From contig CP136066.1 of the NCBI GenBank assembly GCA_032622095.1, positions 60,914,609 through 60,978,608 of the forward strand: a DNA stretch of 64,000 nucleotides, given 5' to 3'. Position numbers and translations under genes: made by a program. Positions 56,271 to 64,000 of the stretch are shown here, one piece after another; positions within the stretch are counted from its first letter, which is position 1; every line of letters starts with the position of its first letter. A model generated the notes under the pieces. That model saw only the letters and a program-made list of their open reading frames with translations, was not told the DNA's origin and did no database searches. The DNA comes from Siphonodentalium dalli. Its lineage: Eukaryota; Mollusca; Scaphopoda; Gadilida; Siphonodentaliidae.

Positions 56271-56590
56271 CACTCTAAATCGCGTTGCGTAAAATTTTAC
56301 CCAGCACAATGGTGAATATATAGCAATGCGCGAAAGTTGGGTAAATTCTACCCAATGTTGGGCAATGTTTTTCCTGAACGCAGAGTAACAATTTACCCCA
56401 TACTAATTTCCCTTCTGGGTTCGGGTACAAAAAAGTCATCCAACGCAGAGGGGAAATTACCGTTGGGTAAATTGTTACCCTATGTTGAGTAAAAACATTG
56501 CCCAACATTGGGTAAAATTTACCCAACGTTCGCGTGGTGCTATATGCACCATTGGGTCGGGTAAAAATTTACCCAACGCGATTTAGAGTG
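56271..56590. mobile_element. foldback MITE with CACTCTAAATCGCG ends and TA duplication
   Basis: CACTCTAAATCGCGTTG (56271-56287) is inverted at 56574-56590, with TA on both sides (56269-56270, 56591-56592). The arms continue with TTGGGTAAA/TTTACCCAA words to the centre. The TA duplication fits Tc1/mariner-type mobilisation. The left half only is present near 7355-7470. Confidence 0.8.
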
Positions 56591-56592
56591 TA

Positions 56593-57065
56593 TATACTGC
56601 CTGCTCAGCACAGGCGTCATTACAACTACGTACTAATTACGTTAATAATCAACTGGGGGTTATTTTCGTGATCAAAGCTATATTCAATAGAAGAATATAA
56701 TTTAGAACCACATTCCAAAGCTACTTATGTCTACACAAAAAATACATTTATAACCAACAGGTGCAGATGTTCACCGACAATTATGAAGCTCCTGTAAAGG
56801 CCAGAAAAAACAACATTTCAAATGTGCGATCGTGCGTTGAGTATGTGCCCCGATTACACACATCAATGAAATCGTAAAGCAAACAGGTAAGCGCAGGTTG
56901 TGAACTACGATTTCGTTTGTCTTATTGACCTTGTACGACGTAACGCATGTTGGTTGTATGAAGCAATGAACGGCATTTACCCACGTCGAGACAATTTTTG
57001 CCGCGAATGGTCAGTCTACCGATAAACTCGGTGGAGTGAAGATGCCAGTGACTCAATTTTGTAGT
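56593..57065. other. unassigned sequence
   Basis: Nothing recognised apart from a short GGTTATTTTCGTG-containing AT-rich stretch. Confidence 0.4.
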
Positions 57066-57260
57066 TAATCCACCTGAGATTCTCGCCATAGAGCGAAGTA
57101 TATTTCCGGCTCAGCTGCTACAGCCTAATAGTGGTTAATCCACCTATACCTCGCCACAGAGATTGAATGTTTGGCTCAGCTGTTATCACTTCTGAATAAT
57201 CCACATGCGCCATAGTGATTGGTTCTGGGATCGGCTGATATTACAAGTTTTTCTAGTTTT
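57066..57260 (+). repeat. three diverged ~65-bp tandem units
   Basis: Each unit has AATCCAC followed by a CGCCA(T/C)AG box and most have GGCTCAGCTG. It lies next to the CTGATGA...GAAA motif and may be part of the same element. Confidence 0.5.
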
Positions 57261-57292
57261 CGCTAGTACATTTGGTACTCACAGAATGGCCA

Positions 57293-57347
57293 GCTCCCCT
57301 GATGATGACCCGGTCAATAAATAATAGGTCGAAACAATGAATGGAGC
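57293..57347 (+). other. hammerhead-like CTGATGA...GAAA motif
   Basis: CTGATGA (57299-57305) is followed by GACC...GGTC (57307-57310 / 57327-57330) and GAAA (57331-57334), the core order of a hammerhead ribozyme. An outer GCTCC/GGAGC pair (57293-57297 / 57342-57346) could be stem I. A convincing stem III and UH cleavage site are not visible, and an extra T precedes stem II, so activity is doubtful. Similar motifs mark Penelope-like retroelements. Confidence 0.25.
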
Positions 57348-57415
57348 CGCCGATTAATTTGTGTTATAAACCACTTTTGTGGTTAAATGATGGACATCTA
57401 TAAACATGGAATAGC

Positions 57416-57990
57416 AGGAACAGGATTTGCGTGCCCGCCCGAAGGGCGGCACGAGGGACGGTGTGAGCTCACCCGGAGGTCGCCCTTACGCCCTGTCTTG
57501 AATTTTCTTGGTCTTTTCTCTTGACAGTCAGGTCGCGGATCGGGTGGAGAAGTCTTGAGATCGGGATCGGTCAGCGTCGCAGGTGTCTTGAATCTTGTCT
57601 TGTCTTGAATCTTCAATCTTCAATCTTTGCTTGGGCTTTGCCTTGTACTTTTGCCTTGATCTTTTTCTTTTTCTTTGCCTTGTCACGGCATCTTGCAAAA
57701 TGCGGGACGATCCAGCGATGATGCTGGATTGCGCATTTTCAGTTGGTTGTCCAAGCCCGGGACCTTCCAATGGAGGCATTGGATTGCGGGCTGCTAAGAG
57801 AGTACGGGACGGTCCAGTGATTCCACTGGACTGCGTGCTCTCTTCTGTTACCGCCCGGGACGGTCCATTACACCTTATTGGACTGCGGGTCTTTTCTGAA
57901 GTGGGGTACGGGACGGTCTAGCATGGCCTGCTTGACTGCGTATCCTAAAACCCGGGACGGTCCAATAAGCCTATTGAACTGCGGGTCTTT
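57416..57990 (-). other. LINE 3' UTR with six covarying hairpins
   Basis: In the 57702-57990 part, six modules share CGGGACGGTCCA-like and TTGGACTGCGGG-like halves, each a short hairpin (stems at 57710-57729, 57766-57783, 57812-57831, 57863-57883, 57916-57936, 57960-57979). Stem sequences differ between modules but pairing is largely kept. The distal part (57416-57700) has CTTGAATCTTCAATCTT-type simple sequence. Confidence 0.8.
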
Positions 57991-60708
57991 TCAGCCACAG
58001 AGAAGTTGTTTGCGTTGTAAACATTCCCTCATGATGTCACTGCCGTCCATTCTCGCCAGTGTACTTTCCGTCAGATCGCGCAGGCGCTCTCTGATGGGTT
58101 CCACGTCAGCGATGGTATGCAGATCTACAATACGGGTGTGATACGGTGCTTGCAGTGCCATTCTCAGGGCTTTGTTTTGGACCACCTGGAGCATTTGGAT
58201 AGCTCGATATGATGCCAGGTTGGTGACCACCGATGCGTATTCCATGATAGGTCTTACAAACGTTTTGAAGACTCTAAGCAGAGTGGCCATGCTAGCTCCC
58301 CAGGAAGTTCCCCTCAGCCGTCTGAGAAGATTAACTCGTTGCATGGTCCTCGTGGCTGTCTGCTTAACATGGGTTAGCATGGTGAGTCTGGAGTCCAAGG
58401 TGACGCCTAGGAAGGTCACCTCTTTTGCGGCAACTAAGTCAATGCCACTGACATTCAGTTTGACCACCGAATTGCGTTTTCGTTTCGTGAATATGGCGAA
58501 TTGTGTTTTGTTTGCATTGAGCTTAATGCGCCATTTCGAGCACCACCTTTCCAGGTCACCGAGGGCCCGCCTCAGTCTGAGCTCCACATACTTTGTACTG
58601 CCATTGGTGATCCACAGACCCAAGTCATCAGCGAACTGCGACAGTTGCACTTGGTGCCTCGGGTCTATTTCAATGTCATTGACGTAGAAAATATAGAGCA
58701 ATGGGCTTAAAACCGACCCCTGTGGTGTACCAGCGTTCAGTGGAACAGAGTCCGACGATTCTCTGTCCACCCTCACCTTTATTGAGCGGTCGGTGAGGAA
58801 AGAGGAGAGGAGCCTTACAAGTTTGACCGGGAGGCCATACTTGTGTAACTTGTACCGGAGGCCGTTGTGCCAGACGCTGTCGAACGCCTTTTCAACGTCA
58901 AGTAGCACTGTACCAGTTACCCAGTTTTTGTGGAAGCCACTGCGTATGTCCTCCACAAGGCGGTAGATGTGTTCTACTCCTTCGCATCCGTTTCGATATG
59001 CCCTCTGCCATTTGTTGAAGAATAAATTCTTCTCCAGATGGTTTCGGAACCGTGATGCAATGATTGCTTCGAATAGCTTGCCGATGCAGCTAAGAAGACT
59101 GATTGGTCTGTAGTTGCCAGGGTATCTCAGATCTTTGCCATTTTTTGGTATCATGATGCCGATTGCCTCTTTCCATGCAACTGGAAAGTAGCCAATCTTC
59201 AGGCAGGTGTTATACAGCTTGGTAATGTAAGAGAAGAGTTCGGCTGGTGCTTCTTTGAGTACCCTGTAAGGAATTCCATCGTGGCCAGCGGCCGATCTAG
59301 ACTTGCACTTGGAGAGAATCCCGATGGTTTCTTCCGAAGTGATCTCTCTAGTGAGATCGTGGTCGTCCCCCACCTCATCACTCACGTTTTCCTGAGGTTT
59401 GAATAAGTCCTCATTCTGACTGACTAGGTTGTCAACTTCCAGTTTCCAGTCGTCGTCAAATTGAGGGCCAATTTGAACTTGGTGGGCTCGACTGAGTGCG
59501 TCTGAAAAAGCGTCCGCTTTTTCCTTTGTGGAGGAAGTTAACGTACCGTCAATACGATACACCGGATTCTCAACGTTCCCATTGCTGGGATTTTTTGAGG
59601 TGCCAGTCAGAGTTTTGAGCTTTGACCAGAACTCACGTCCGTTGTTCCGATCGTTTGTGTTGAGTTCAGAGGTGACATTTTCCCACGCTTGTTTGCGGTC
59701 CGACTTGACCCGTTCCTTCACCTTTCGGTTTAGGGTGTTGTACCACGTCAACAGGGTCGGTGTTCTGTGCTTTTGCCACATCCGAAACACATGGCGCTTC
59801 TGCTTGATGAGGTCGAGCGTTTCCTTAGTCACCCTCGGTGCTCCACATTTAGTCAGCTTTTTTGGGCATGCCCTATCCAGGGCCGACTGGATAGACTGCA
59901 TCAGATGTTCACTAGCAACATCGATATCTGATATGCAAGAGAGTGAAAGTTCAGTGTTCAGATGGATACGGATATCTTCCCTGAACGCTGACCAGTCAGC
60001 TTTCTCCAAGTTGCGAGTCAGTTTCCTTGGATATTTGTCAATGTGGCTAAGTCTTTGATCAAATATTGCATGTACCGGTAGGTGGTCGCTGCCAACTGTT
60101 TCGCCAACGAAGGTGCTAACCGCCTTGCGTATGAGAGATTCACTGGCTATAATATAGTCAATAACTGACCCACGTCCGTTTTGAAAGTGAGTTTCCTCCC
60201 CTTCATCATTCAAGACGTGAGCTTCCGCCTTCTCAACTACATCAAACAGATGGTCGCCATGAGCGTCGGATTCCTTGCTTCCGTAGAACATATGCTTGGC
60301 ATTAAGGTCGCCTCCGATGAGGCATTGGTCGTGGTTTTTCATCATATAGACAATGAGGTCACGGTTGACAAGGAGCTGTGGCGGGCAATAGTATGCCACC
60401 ACCGCCAAATCCCTGCCCCCGAAGCTGGTTTTTAACGCCACAACTTCAGCCCCTGTTGAGATATTTTGAGGAATATCTATCACAGAGTGCTTGACGTCGT
60501 TTCGTACGAGAATCGCGACGCCTCCCCCTCGATTGGTACGATCGAGTCGGTGCATTTTGTACTTGGGAATTCGAAGTTTTTGGCCATCAAGCTTGGTTTC
60601 GTTCAGGAGAACGAACTCCGGGTTGTGCTCATATAGGTAATGCTGTAGAAGCGCACGATGACCCCGCAGGCCATTGATGTTAATGTGTATAACATGCAGA
60701 CCAGCCAT
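57991..60708 (-). CDS. LINE ORF2: AP endonuclease and reverse transcriptase, 905 aa
   Basis: This protein nicks target DNA and reverse-transcribes the element RNA. The endonuclease (about 1-220) keeps HININGL, LLNETKL (Glu37), NRGGGVAILVR, GGDLNAKH (Asp134, Asn136), SVIDYI and GSDHLPV (Asp208-His209). The reverse transcriptase (about 470-800) keeps GHDGIP, NYRPISLLSCIGKLFE, VLLDVEKAFDSVWH (Asp604), NAGTPQGSVLSPLLYIFYVN, QFADDLGLW (catalytic Asp-Asp at 694-695) and VTFLGVTLD. There are no internal stops and no RNase H. The ATG sits two bases after the ORF1 stop (TAATCATG), which suggests reinitiation or coupling. All catalytic residues appear present, so the protein could be active. Confidence 0.95.
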   Translation of the reverse strand: MAGLHVIHININGLRGHRALLQHYLYEHNPEFVLLNETKLDGQKLRIPKYKMHRLDRTNRGGGVAILVRNDVKHSVIDIPQNISTGAEVVALKTSFGGRDLAVVAYYCPPQLLVNRDLIVYMMKNHDQCLIGGDLNAKHMFYGSKESDAHGDHLFDVVEKAEAHVLNDEGEETHFQNGRGSVIDYIIASESLIRKAVSTFVGETVGSDHLPVHAIFDQRLSHIDKYPRKLTRNLEKADWSAFREDIRIHLNTELSLSCISDIDVASEHLMQSIQSALDRACPKKLTKCGAPRVTKETLDLIKQKRHVFRMWQKHRTPTLLTWYNTLNRKVKERVKSDRKQAWENVTSELNTNDRNNGREFWSKLKTLTGTSKNPSNGNVENPVYRIDGTLTSSTKEKADAFSDALSRAHQVQIGPQFDDDWKLEVDNLVSQNEDLFKPQENVSDEVGDDHDLTREITSEETIGILSKCKSRSAAGHDGIPYRVLKEAPAELFSYITKLYNTCLKIGYFPVAWKEAIGIMIPKNGKDLRYPGNYRPISLLSCIGKLFEAIIASRFRNHLEKNLFFNKWQRAYRNGCEGVEHIYRLVEDIRSGFHKNWVTGTVLLDVEKAFDSVWHNGLRYKLHKYGLPVKLVRLLSSFLTDRSIKVRVDRESSDSVPLNAGTPQGSVLSPLLYIFYVNDIEIDPRHQVQLSQFADDLGLWITNGSTKYVELRLRRALGDLERWCSKWRIKLNANKTQFAIFTKRKRNSVVKLNVSGIDLVAAKEVTFLGVTLDSRLTMLTHVKQTATRTMQRVNLLRRLRGTSWGASMATLLRVFKTFVRPIMEYASVVTNLASYRAIQMLQVVQNKALRMALQAPYHTRIVDLHTIADVEPIRERLRDLTESTLARMDGSDIMRECLQRKQLLCG

Positions 60709-60710
60709 GA

Positions 60711-61096
60711 TTAAGCTGTCAGTTGCCTACAATACTCTGTAAGGTGTTCACTTGAAACACTAGTTTTATAGACTTTGCTCACTATAGACGCCACGCGAGC
60801 AGATATTTCCGATTGATTGATGGGAGAATCGGATGCGACAAGTGTAGCTGTGAGGCTGGCACAGAGTACGCAAGCAAGGTTGAGGGCTTCCCGGCCTGAT
60901 GGGGACGAGCAAGAGGACTGAGCTAAGCTTAGTGACCTTGCCTCCTTCTTTGTTACTTCAGTTTTGTAACGAGGGCACACTTTGTCCGAGCTTTTGTGCC
61001 CTCCTCCGCAGTTTGCACATTTGACAGCGTCATTTGTACATTTTTGATGAGTGTGATCACCACCACACTTCCGGCACTTGGTTTTTGATTGGCAAC
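60711..61096 (-). CDS. LINE ORF1, 5'-truncated, zinc-knuckle nucleic-acid-binding protein
   Basis: Only the last about 128 codons remain. Two knuckles of C-x2-C-x3-H-x4/5-C type (CRKCGGDHTHQKC and CANCGGGHKSSDKVC) are followed by a CPRYKTE box typical of Jockey/R1 gag proteins, which coat element RNA. The apparent ATG at 61101-61103 lies in the flanking target duplication, so it is not the native start. It ends with TAA at 60711-60713, just before ORF2. Confidence 0.88.
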
Positions 61097-61111
61097 TAAA
61101 CATGGAATAGC

Positions 61112-61363
61112 GATCTAGTTAGCCATTTATATGTCGGGCACCGACCAGAGGTGATGTAACCTGATGTGTTAGACTTTTAGTAGAAAACGATTTCATTTAC
61201 ATACACTATATGTCGGCTGATATATTTGTGAAATATGATATATGTAATTGTTATTGACACCGACTACTGATATGAATCTGTAGCTATATTTGAATGGATT
61301 ATCTCGACGAAAATATTATTTGGACTGATATGTGTTATTATTTTGTATATAAAACACAAACAA
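61112..61363. other. unassigned sequence between LINE and SINE
   Basis: AT-rich flank with no recognised feature. Confidence 0.4.
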
Positions 61364-61371
61364 ATTGGAAA

Positions 61372-61693
61372 ATCGCTTCTCAGCCTTTTGGCTAAGATCA
61401 ATGTGTAGTATCTGTTTCCCGCTGACGGTGAACAGGGTCGCTATGCTTTGATCGAGCCCATACTGTGAGAGACGTCCCCGATGTTGGTAGCTCCACCAGA
61501 CGGGACTTCCACGGTATGGGTTCGCAGTCTGAGGAGGACGAGTGGTCCTAACTAACTGATTGACTGTCCGCTTCTTATGGGAATCTGACGTCCGACGGGC
61601 AATTTGACCATCTCGTAAGGGTGGTTCATCTCTGACGGGATGACAAGCCGACAAGAGTGGTTCGCAATGGCCCCGGGCTGTTTAAAAAAAAAC
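61372..61693 (+). mobile_element. SINE-like retroposon with U2 snRNA head
   Basis: Positions 61372-61416 match the first 45 nt of U2 snRNA (ATCGCTTCTC, CCTTTTGGCTAAGATCAA and the branch-site-pairing GTGTAGTATCTGTT), with a G-to-A change and a one-base insertion. U2 similarity then stops, and about 265 bp of unrelated, fairly GC-rich sequence follows, ending in A10 at 61684-61693. ATTGGAAA flanks it on both sides (61364-61371 and 61695-61702), with the left copy abutting U2 nucleotide 1. This is the structure of a retroposed RNA transcript. It is not a functional U2 gene because the Sm site and 3' stem-loops are missing. Confidence 0.8.
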
Positions 61694-61916
61694 ATTGGAA
61701 ATGTTGGAAAACAAAATTGGAACTAAAAGTCGAATGACTTGTTTTAAATATATTGATATTGATATTAGAGAGTTTCCGCTTCAAGCGTTTGTATGGATTG
61801 TGAGTGTGTATCCCTTGTAACTGCGTACTACGTAGATATTGGTGTGTATCATGTAGTTGAGGCTAGATATGGATAATGTTACTTGTAAATGTGTCATACA
61901 TGTATAGACAACGAAA

Positions 61917-62008
61917 CCACAGGGGTCCGGGAACGTTGTTTTTTTAAATTATTTTATTATATTATAATAATATAATAAATTTTTTAAAATGTACCCGGAC
62001 ACCTGTGG
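61917..62008. mobile_element. ~92-bp AT-rich foldback with CCACAGG(G)GTCCGGG ends
   Basis: The left CCACAGGGGTCCGGG and right CCCGGACACCTGTGG are inverse with one mismatch. The centre is TTATTATATTATAATAATAT. The size fits a minimal MITE. Confidence 0.75.
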
Positions 62009-62094
62009 AACAATTGTTAGATTATTAACATAAAAACCGCTCTGTATGCCTCGGTCCAAAATGTTGATTGTAGAACTTTACATGCGTATTTTAA

Positions 62095-63547
62095 TCCAGC
62101 ACGTGATTTTCCACGATATATGATTCGATATGAGTATTATCTTATGTTAGTGGTTTTTCACGACACATGATTCGATATGATCATGTGATTTTCCACGACG
62201 CATGATTCGATATGAGCATGTGATTTTCCACGACGCATGATTCGATATGAGTATTATCTTATGTTAGTGATTTTCCACGATATATGATTCGATATGAGCA
62301 TGTGATTTTCCACGATGTATGATTCGATATGAGCATGTGATTTTCCACGATATATGATTCGATGTGAGCATGTGATTTTCCACGATATATGATTCGATAT
62401 GAGCATGTGATTTTCCGCGATATATGATTCAAAATGAGTCTTATCTTATGTTAGTGATTTTCCACGATATATGATTCGATATGAGCATGTGATTTTCCAC
62501 GATATATGATTCGATATGAGCATGTGATTTTCCACGATGTATGATTCGATATGAGCATGTGGTTTTCCACGATATATGATTCGATATGAGCACGTGATTT
62601 TCCACGACGCATGATTCGATATGAGTATTATCTTATGTTAGTGATTTTCCGCGATATGTGATTCGATATGAGCATGTGATTTTCCACGATATATGATTCG
62701 GTATGAGTATTATCTTATGTTAGTGATTTTCCACGATATATGATTCGATATGAGCATGTGATTTTCCACGATATATGATTCGATACGAGCATGTGATTTT
62801 CCACGATGTATGATTCAATATGAGCATGTGATTTTCCACGATATATGATTCGATATGAGCACGTGATTTTCCACGACGCATGATTCGATATGAGTATTAT
62901 CTTATGTTAGTGATTTTCCACGATATATGATTCGATATGAGCATGTGATTTTCCACGATATATGATTCGATATGAGCATGTGATTTTCCACGATATATGA
63001 TTCGATGTGAGCATGTGATTTTCCACGATATATGATTCGATATGAGTATTATCTTATGTTAGTGATTTTCCGCGATATATGATTCGATATGAGCATGTGA
63101 TTTTCCACGATATATGATTCGATATGAGCATGTGATTTTCCGCGATATATGATTCAAAATGAGTATTATCTTATGTTAGTGATTTTCCACGATATATGAT
63201 TCGATATGAGCATGTGATTTTCCACGATATATGATTGGATATGAGCATGTGATTTTCCACGATATTTGATTCGATATGAGCATGTGATTTTCCACGATAT
63301 ATGATTCGATATGAGCATGTGATTTTCCACGACATATGATTCTATATGAGCATGTGATTTTCCACGATATATGATTCGATATGAGCATGTGATTTTCCAC
63401 GATATATGATTCGATGTGAGCATGTGATTTTCCGCGATATATGATTCGATATGAGCATGTGAATTTTCCGCGATATGTGATTCGATATGAGCATGTGATT
63501 TTCCACGATATATGATTCACTATGAGTATTATCTTATGTTAGTGATC
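62095..63547 (+). repeat. satellite: 35-bp unit with periodic 47-bp variant
   Basis: About 38 units of GTGATTTTCCACGATATATG + ATTCGATATGAGCAT (35 bp). Roughly every 3-9 units the end is replaced by GAGTATTATCTTATGTTA, giving about 47 bp (near 62137, 62252, 62435, 62627, 62708, 62900, 63046, 63166, 63528). Three 35-bp units equal 35 codons, which explains the periodic open frames on the minus strand. Confidence 0.95.
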
Positions 63548-63874
63548 TTATACCTAGCAATTAACTTACAATCGTTTTGTCAATAAGACCAACAAACTCC
63601 CCAATTCTAAGCAAAATTGTCATGTTGAAAAATTCAGGCTATAGAATATAAATTAAATTTTTTATAATAATTTGTTATAATCAATGTAACATAAACTCCA
63701 TCGAACAAATGGCGTTATGCATGTATATGGTTTATTAATAAAGCGGACGTGCATTGCAGCGGGTGGGTGGTGCTTTGGTGGGTATCATTTCACACAACCC
63801 CATGCATGTCCTCGTAAAATAACCACATTATCGGTCAATGTCATGCAGGAAACAAGATTATTTCGAACTTTCAG
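63548..63874. other. unassigned sequence
   Basis: AT-rich, no recognised feature. Confidence 0.4.
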
Positions 63875-64000
63875 GCTGCACCAGACGCTGACATAGTTCT
63901 GATAGTTCAATTTTATAGTAAAAAATTTGGCGTAAAGTATGTAGATTCCAAGAGTAAAATATTTTCCTACATATTCAACAAATGTGCTGATGCCATGGTC
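63875..64000 (+). other. possible exon cut by the window end
   Basis: After an acceptor-like TTTCGAACTTTCAG, a 42-codon frame (AAPDADIVLIVQFYSKKFGV, then KYVDSKSKIFSYIFNKCADA) stays open to the window end. I recognise no family with confidence. A frame of this length can occur by chance in AT-rich DNA. Confidence 0.2.

Larger units (their letters stand above)
55120..56592 (+). repeat. composite interspersed repeat, copy 2 (longer form)
   Basis: Order: leader homologous to 6640-6825, G-rich tandem array (55293-55550), GTTTCCGGTCGGAG block, repeat A copy 2 (55625-56225), and a complete foldback MITE (56269-56592). The order is the same as in copy 1, which lacks repeat A and the right half of the MITE. 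Confidence 0.7.
57416..61096 (-). mobile_element. Jockey-like LINE, 5'-truncated, intact ORF2, exact 15-bp target duplication
   Basis: The element is flanked by TAAACATGGAATAGC at 57401-57415 and 61097-61111. It contains the 3' end of ORF1 (two CCHC zinc knuckles), a complete 905-codon ORF2 with endonuclease and reverse transcriptase, and a 575-bp 3' UTR with six hairpins. There is no poly-A tail at the 3' end (57416 side), which is unusual for Jockey. The absence of an RNase H domain and the C-terminal LQVVQNKALRMALQAPYHTR support Jockey over the I clade. The exact duplication and the intact ORF2 indicate recent insertion. Confidence 0.92.

Noticed and set aside
58172-60435. Plus-strand frames of 60-176 codons opposite the LINE
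   Set aside because: Shadows of the 905-codon ORF2 on the other strand.
61372-61560. Functional U2 snRNA gene
   Set aside because: Only the first 45 nt match. The Sm site and 3' stem-loops are absent, and a poly-A tail and target duplication show retroposition.
61316-61654. 112-codon minus-strand frame
   Set aside because: It is antisense to the U2-headed SINE and runs across its left border into the flank.
63166-63520. Long minus-strand frames with repeated ISWKITCSYRI-type peptides
   Set aside because: They are translations of the 35-bp satellite. Three units equal 35 codons, so a frame stays open automatically.

Overview
The window is eukaryotic nuclear DNA from an animal, most likely a marine invertebrate with large introns and a repeat-rich genome. 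The evidence is: spliced exons with GT-AG borders and 0.3-12 kb introns, several families of LINE reverse transcriptases, foldback MITEs, long poly-G/poly-C runs, and satellites. I cannot name the species. No tRNA, rRNA, CRISPR or prokaryotic operon was recognised.

The one convincing host gene is a cytochrome P450 of the CYP4 family (CYP4F/4V-like) on the + strand, running from 11888 to 53582. Ten exons join in a consistent frame to encode 507 residues. They carry a membrane anchor, the I-helix FEGHDTT with the CYP4 heme-linking glutamate, ExxR, PERF-type DPERF and the heme-cysteine loop. The nine introns take up about 40 kb and consist largely of mobile DNA.

Layout. 1-11.8 kb: repeats, a 2.7 kb element with CACTG inverted ends, a G-rich tandem array, and a decayed LINE (7.7-9.2 kb). 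12.4-15.6 kb (intron 1): an unusual MITE-spacer-MITE-spacer-MITE array with a perfect 1353-bp period, followed by a foldback element, a repeat packed with nuclear-receptor half-sites, and a 2.5 kb foldback. 21.6-28.3 kb (intron 2): small MITEs, a 50-bp minisatellite and an orphan acidic ORF. 28.5-40.2 kb (intron 3): a decayed LINE, then a 7.9 kb stretch bounded by CCCAGATAGC inverted ends that holds ACGTTGG-type arrays and a candidate two-exon reading frame. 40.3-52.7 kb: a 60-70-bp tandem array, another decayed LINE, and two of three near-identical TTAA-flanked MITEs that each carry twin 67-bp hairpins (the third is at 39.65-40.04 kb). 53.6-56.6 kb: nested repeats. 57.4-61.1 kb: a 5'-truncated Jockey-like LINE with an intact 905-residue ORF2, an exact 15-bp target-site duplication, and a 3' UTR with six covarying hairpins. 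61.37-61.69 kb: a SINE-like insertion headed by the first 45 nt of U2 snRNA. 62.1-63.5 kb: a 35/47-bp satellite.

The P450 is the only likely cellular gene. The rest is transposable-element biology. The most novel-looking items are the U2-headed SINE, the hairpin array in the Jockey 3' UTR, the tandem MITE composite, and the twin-hairpin TTAA MITEs. All coordinates were read by eye. Repeat borders not tied to a stated terminal repeat or duplication are approximate.
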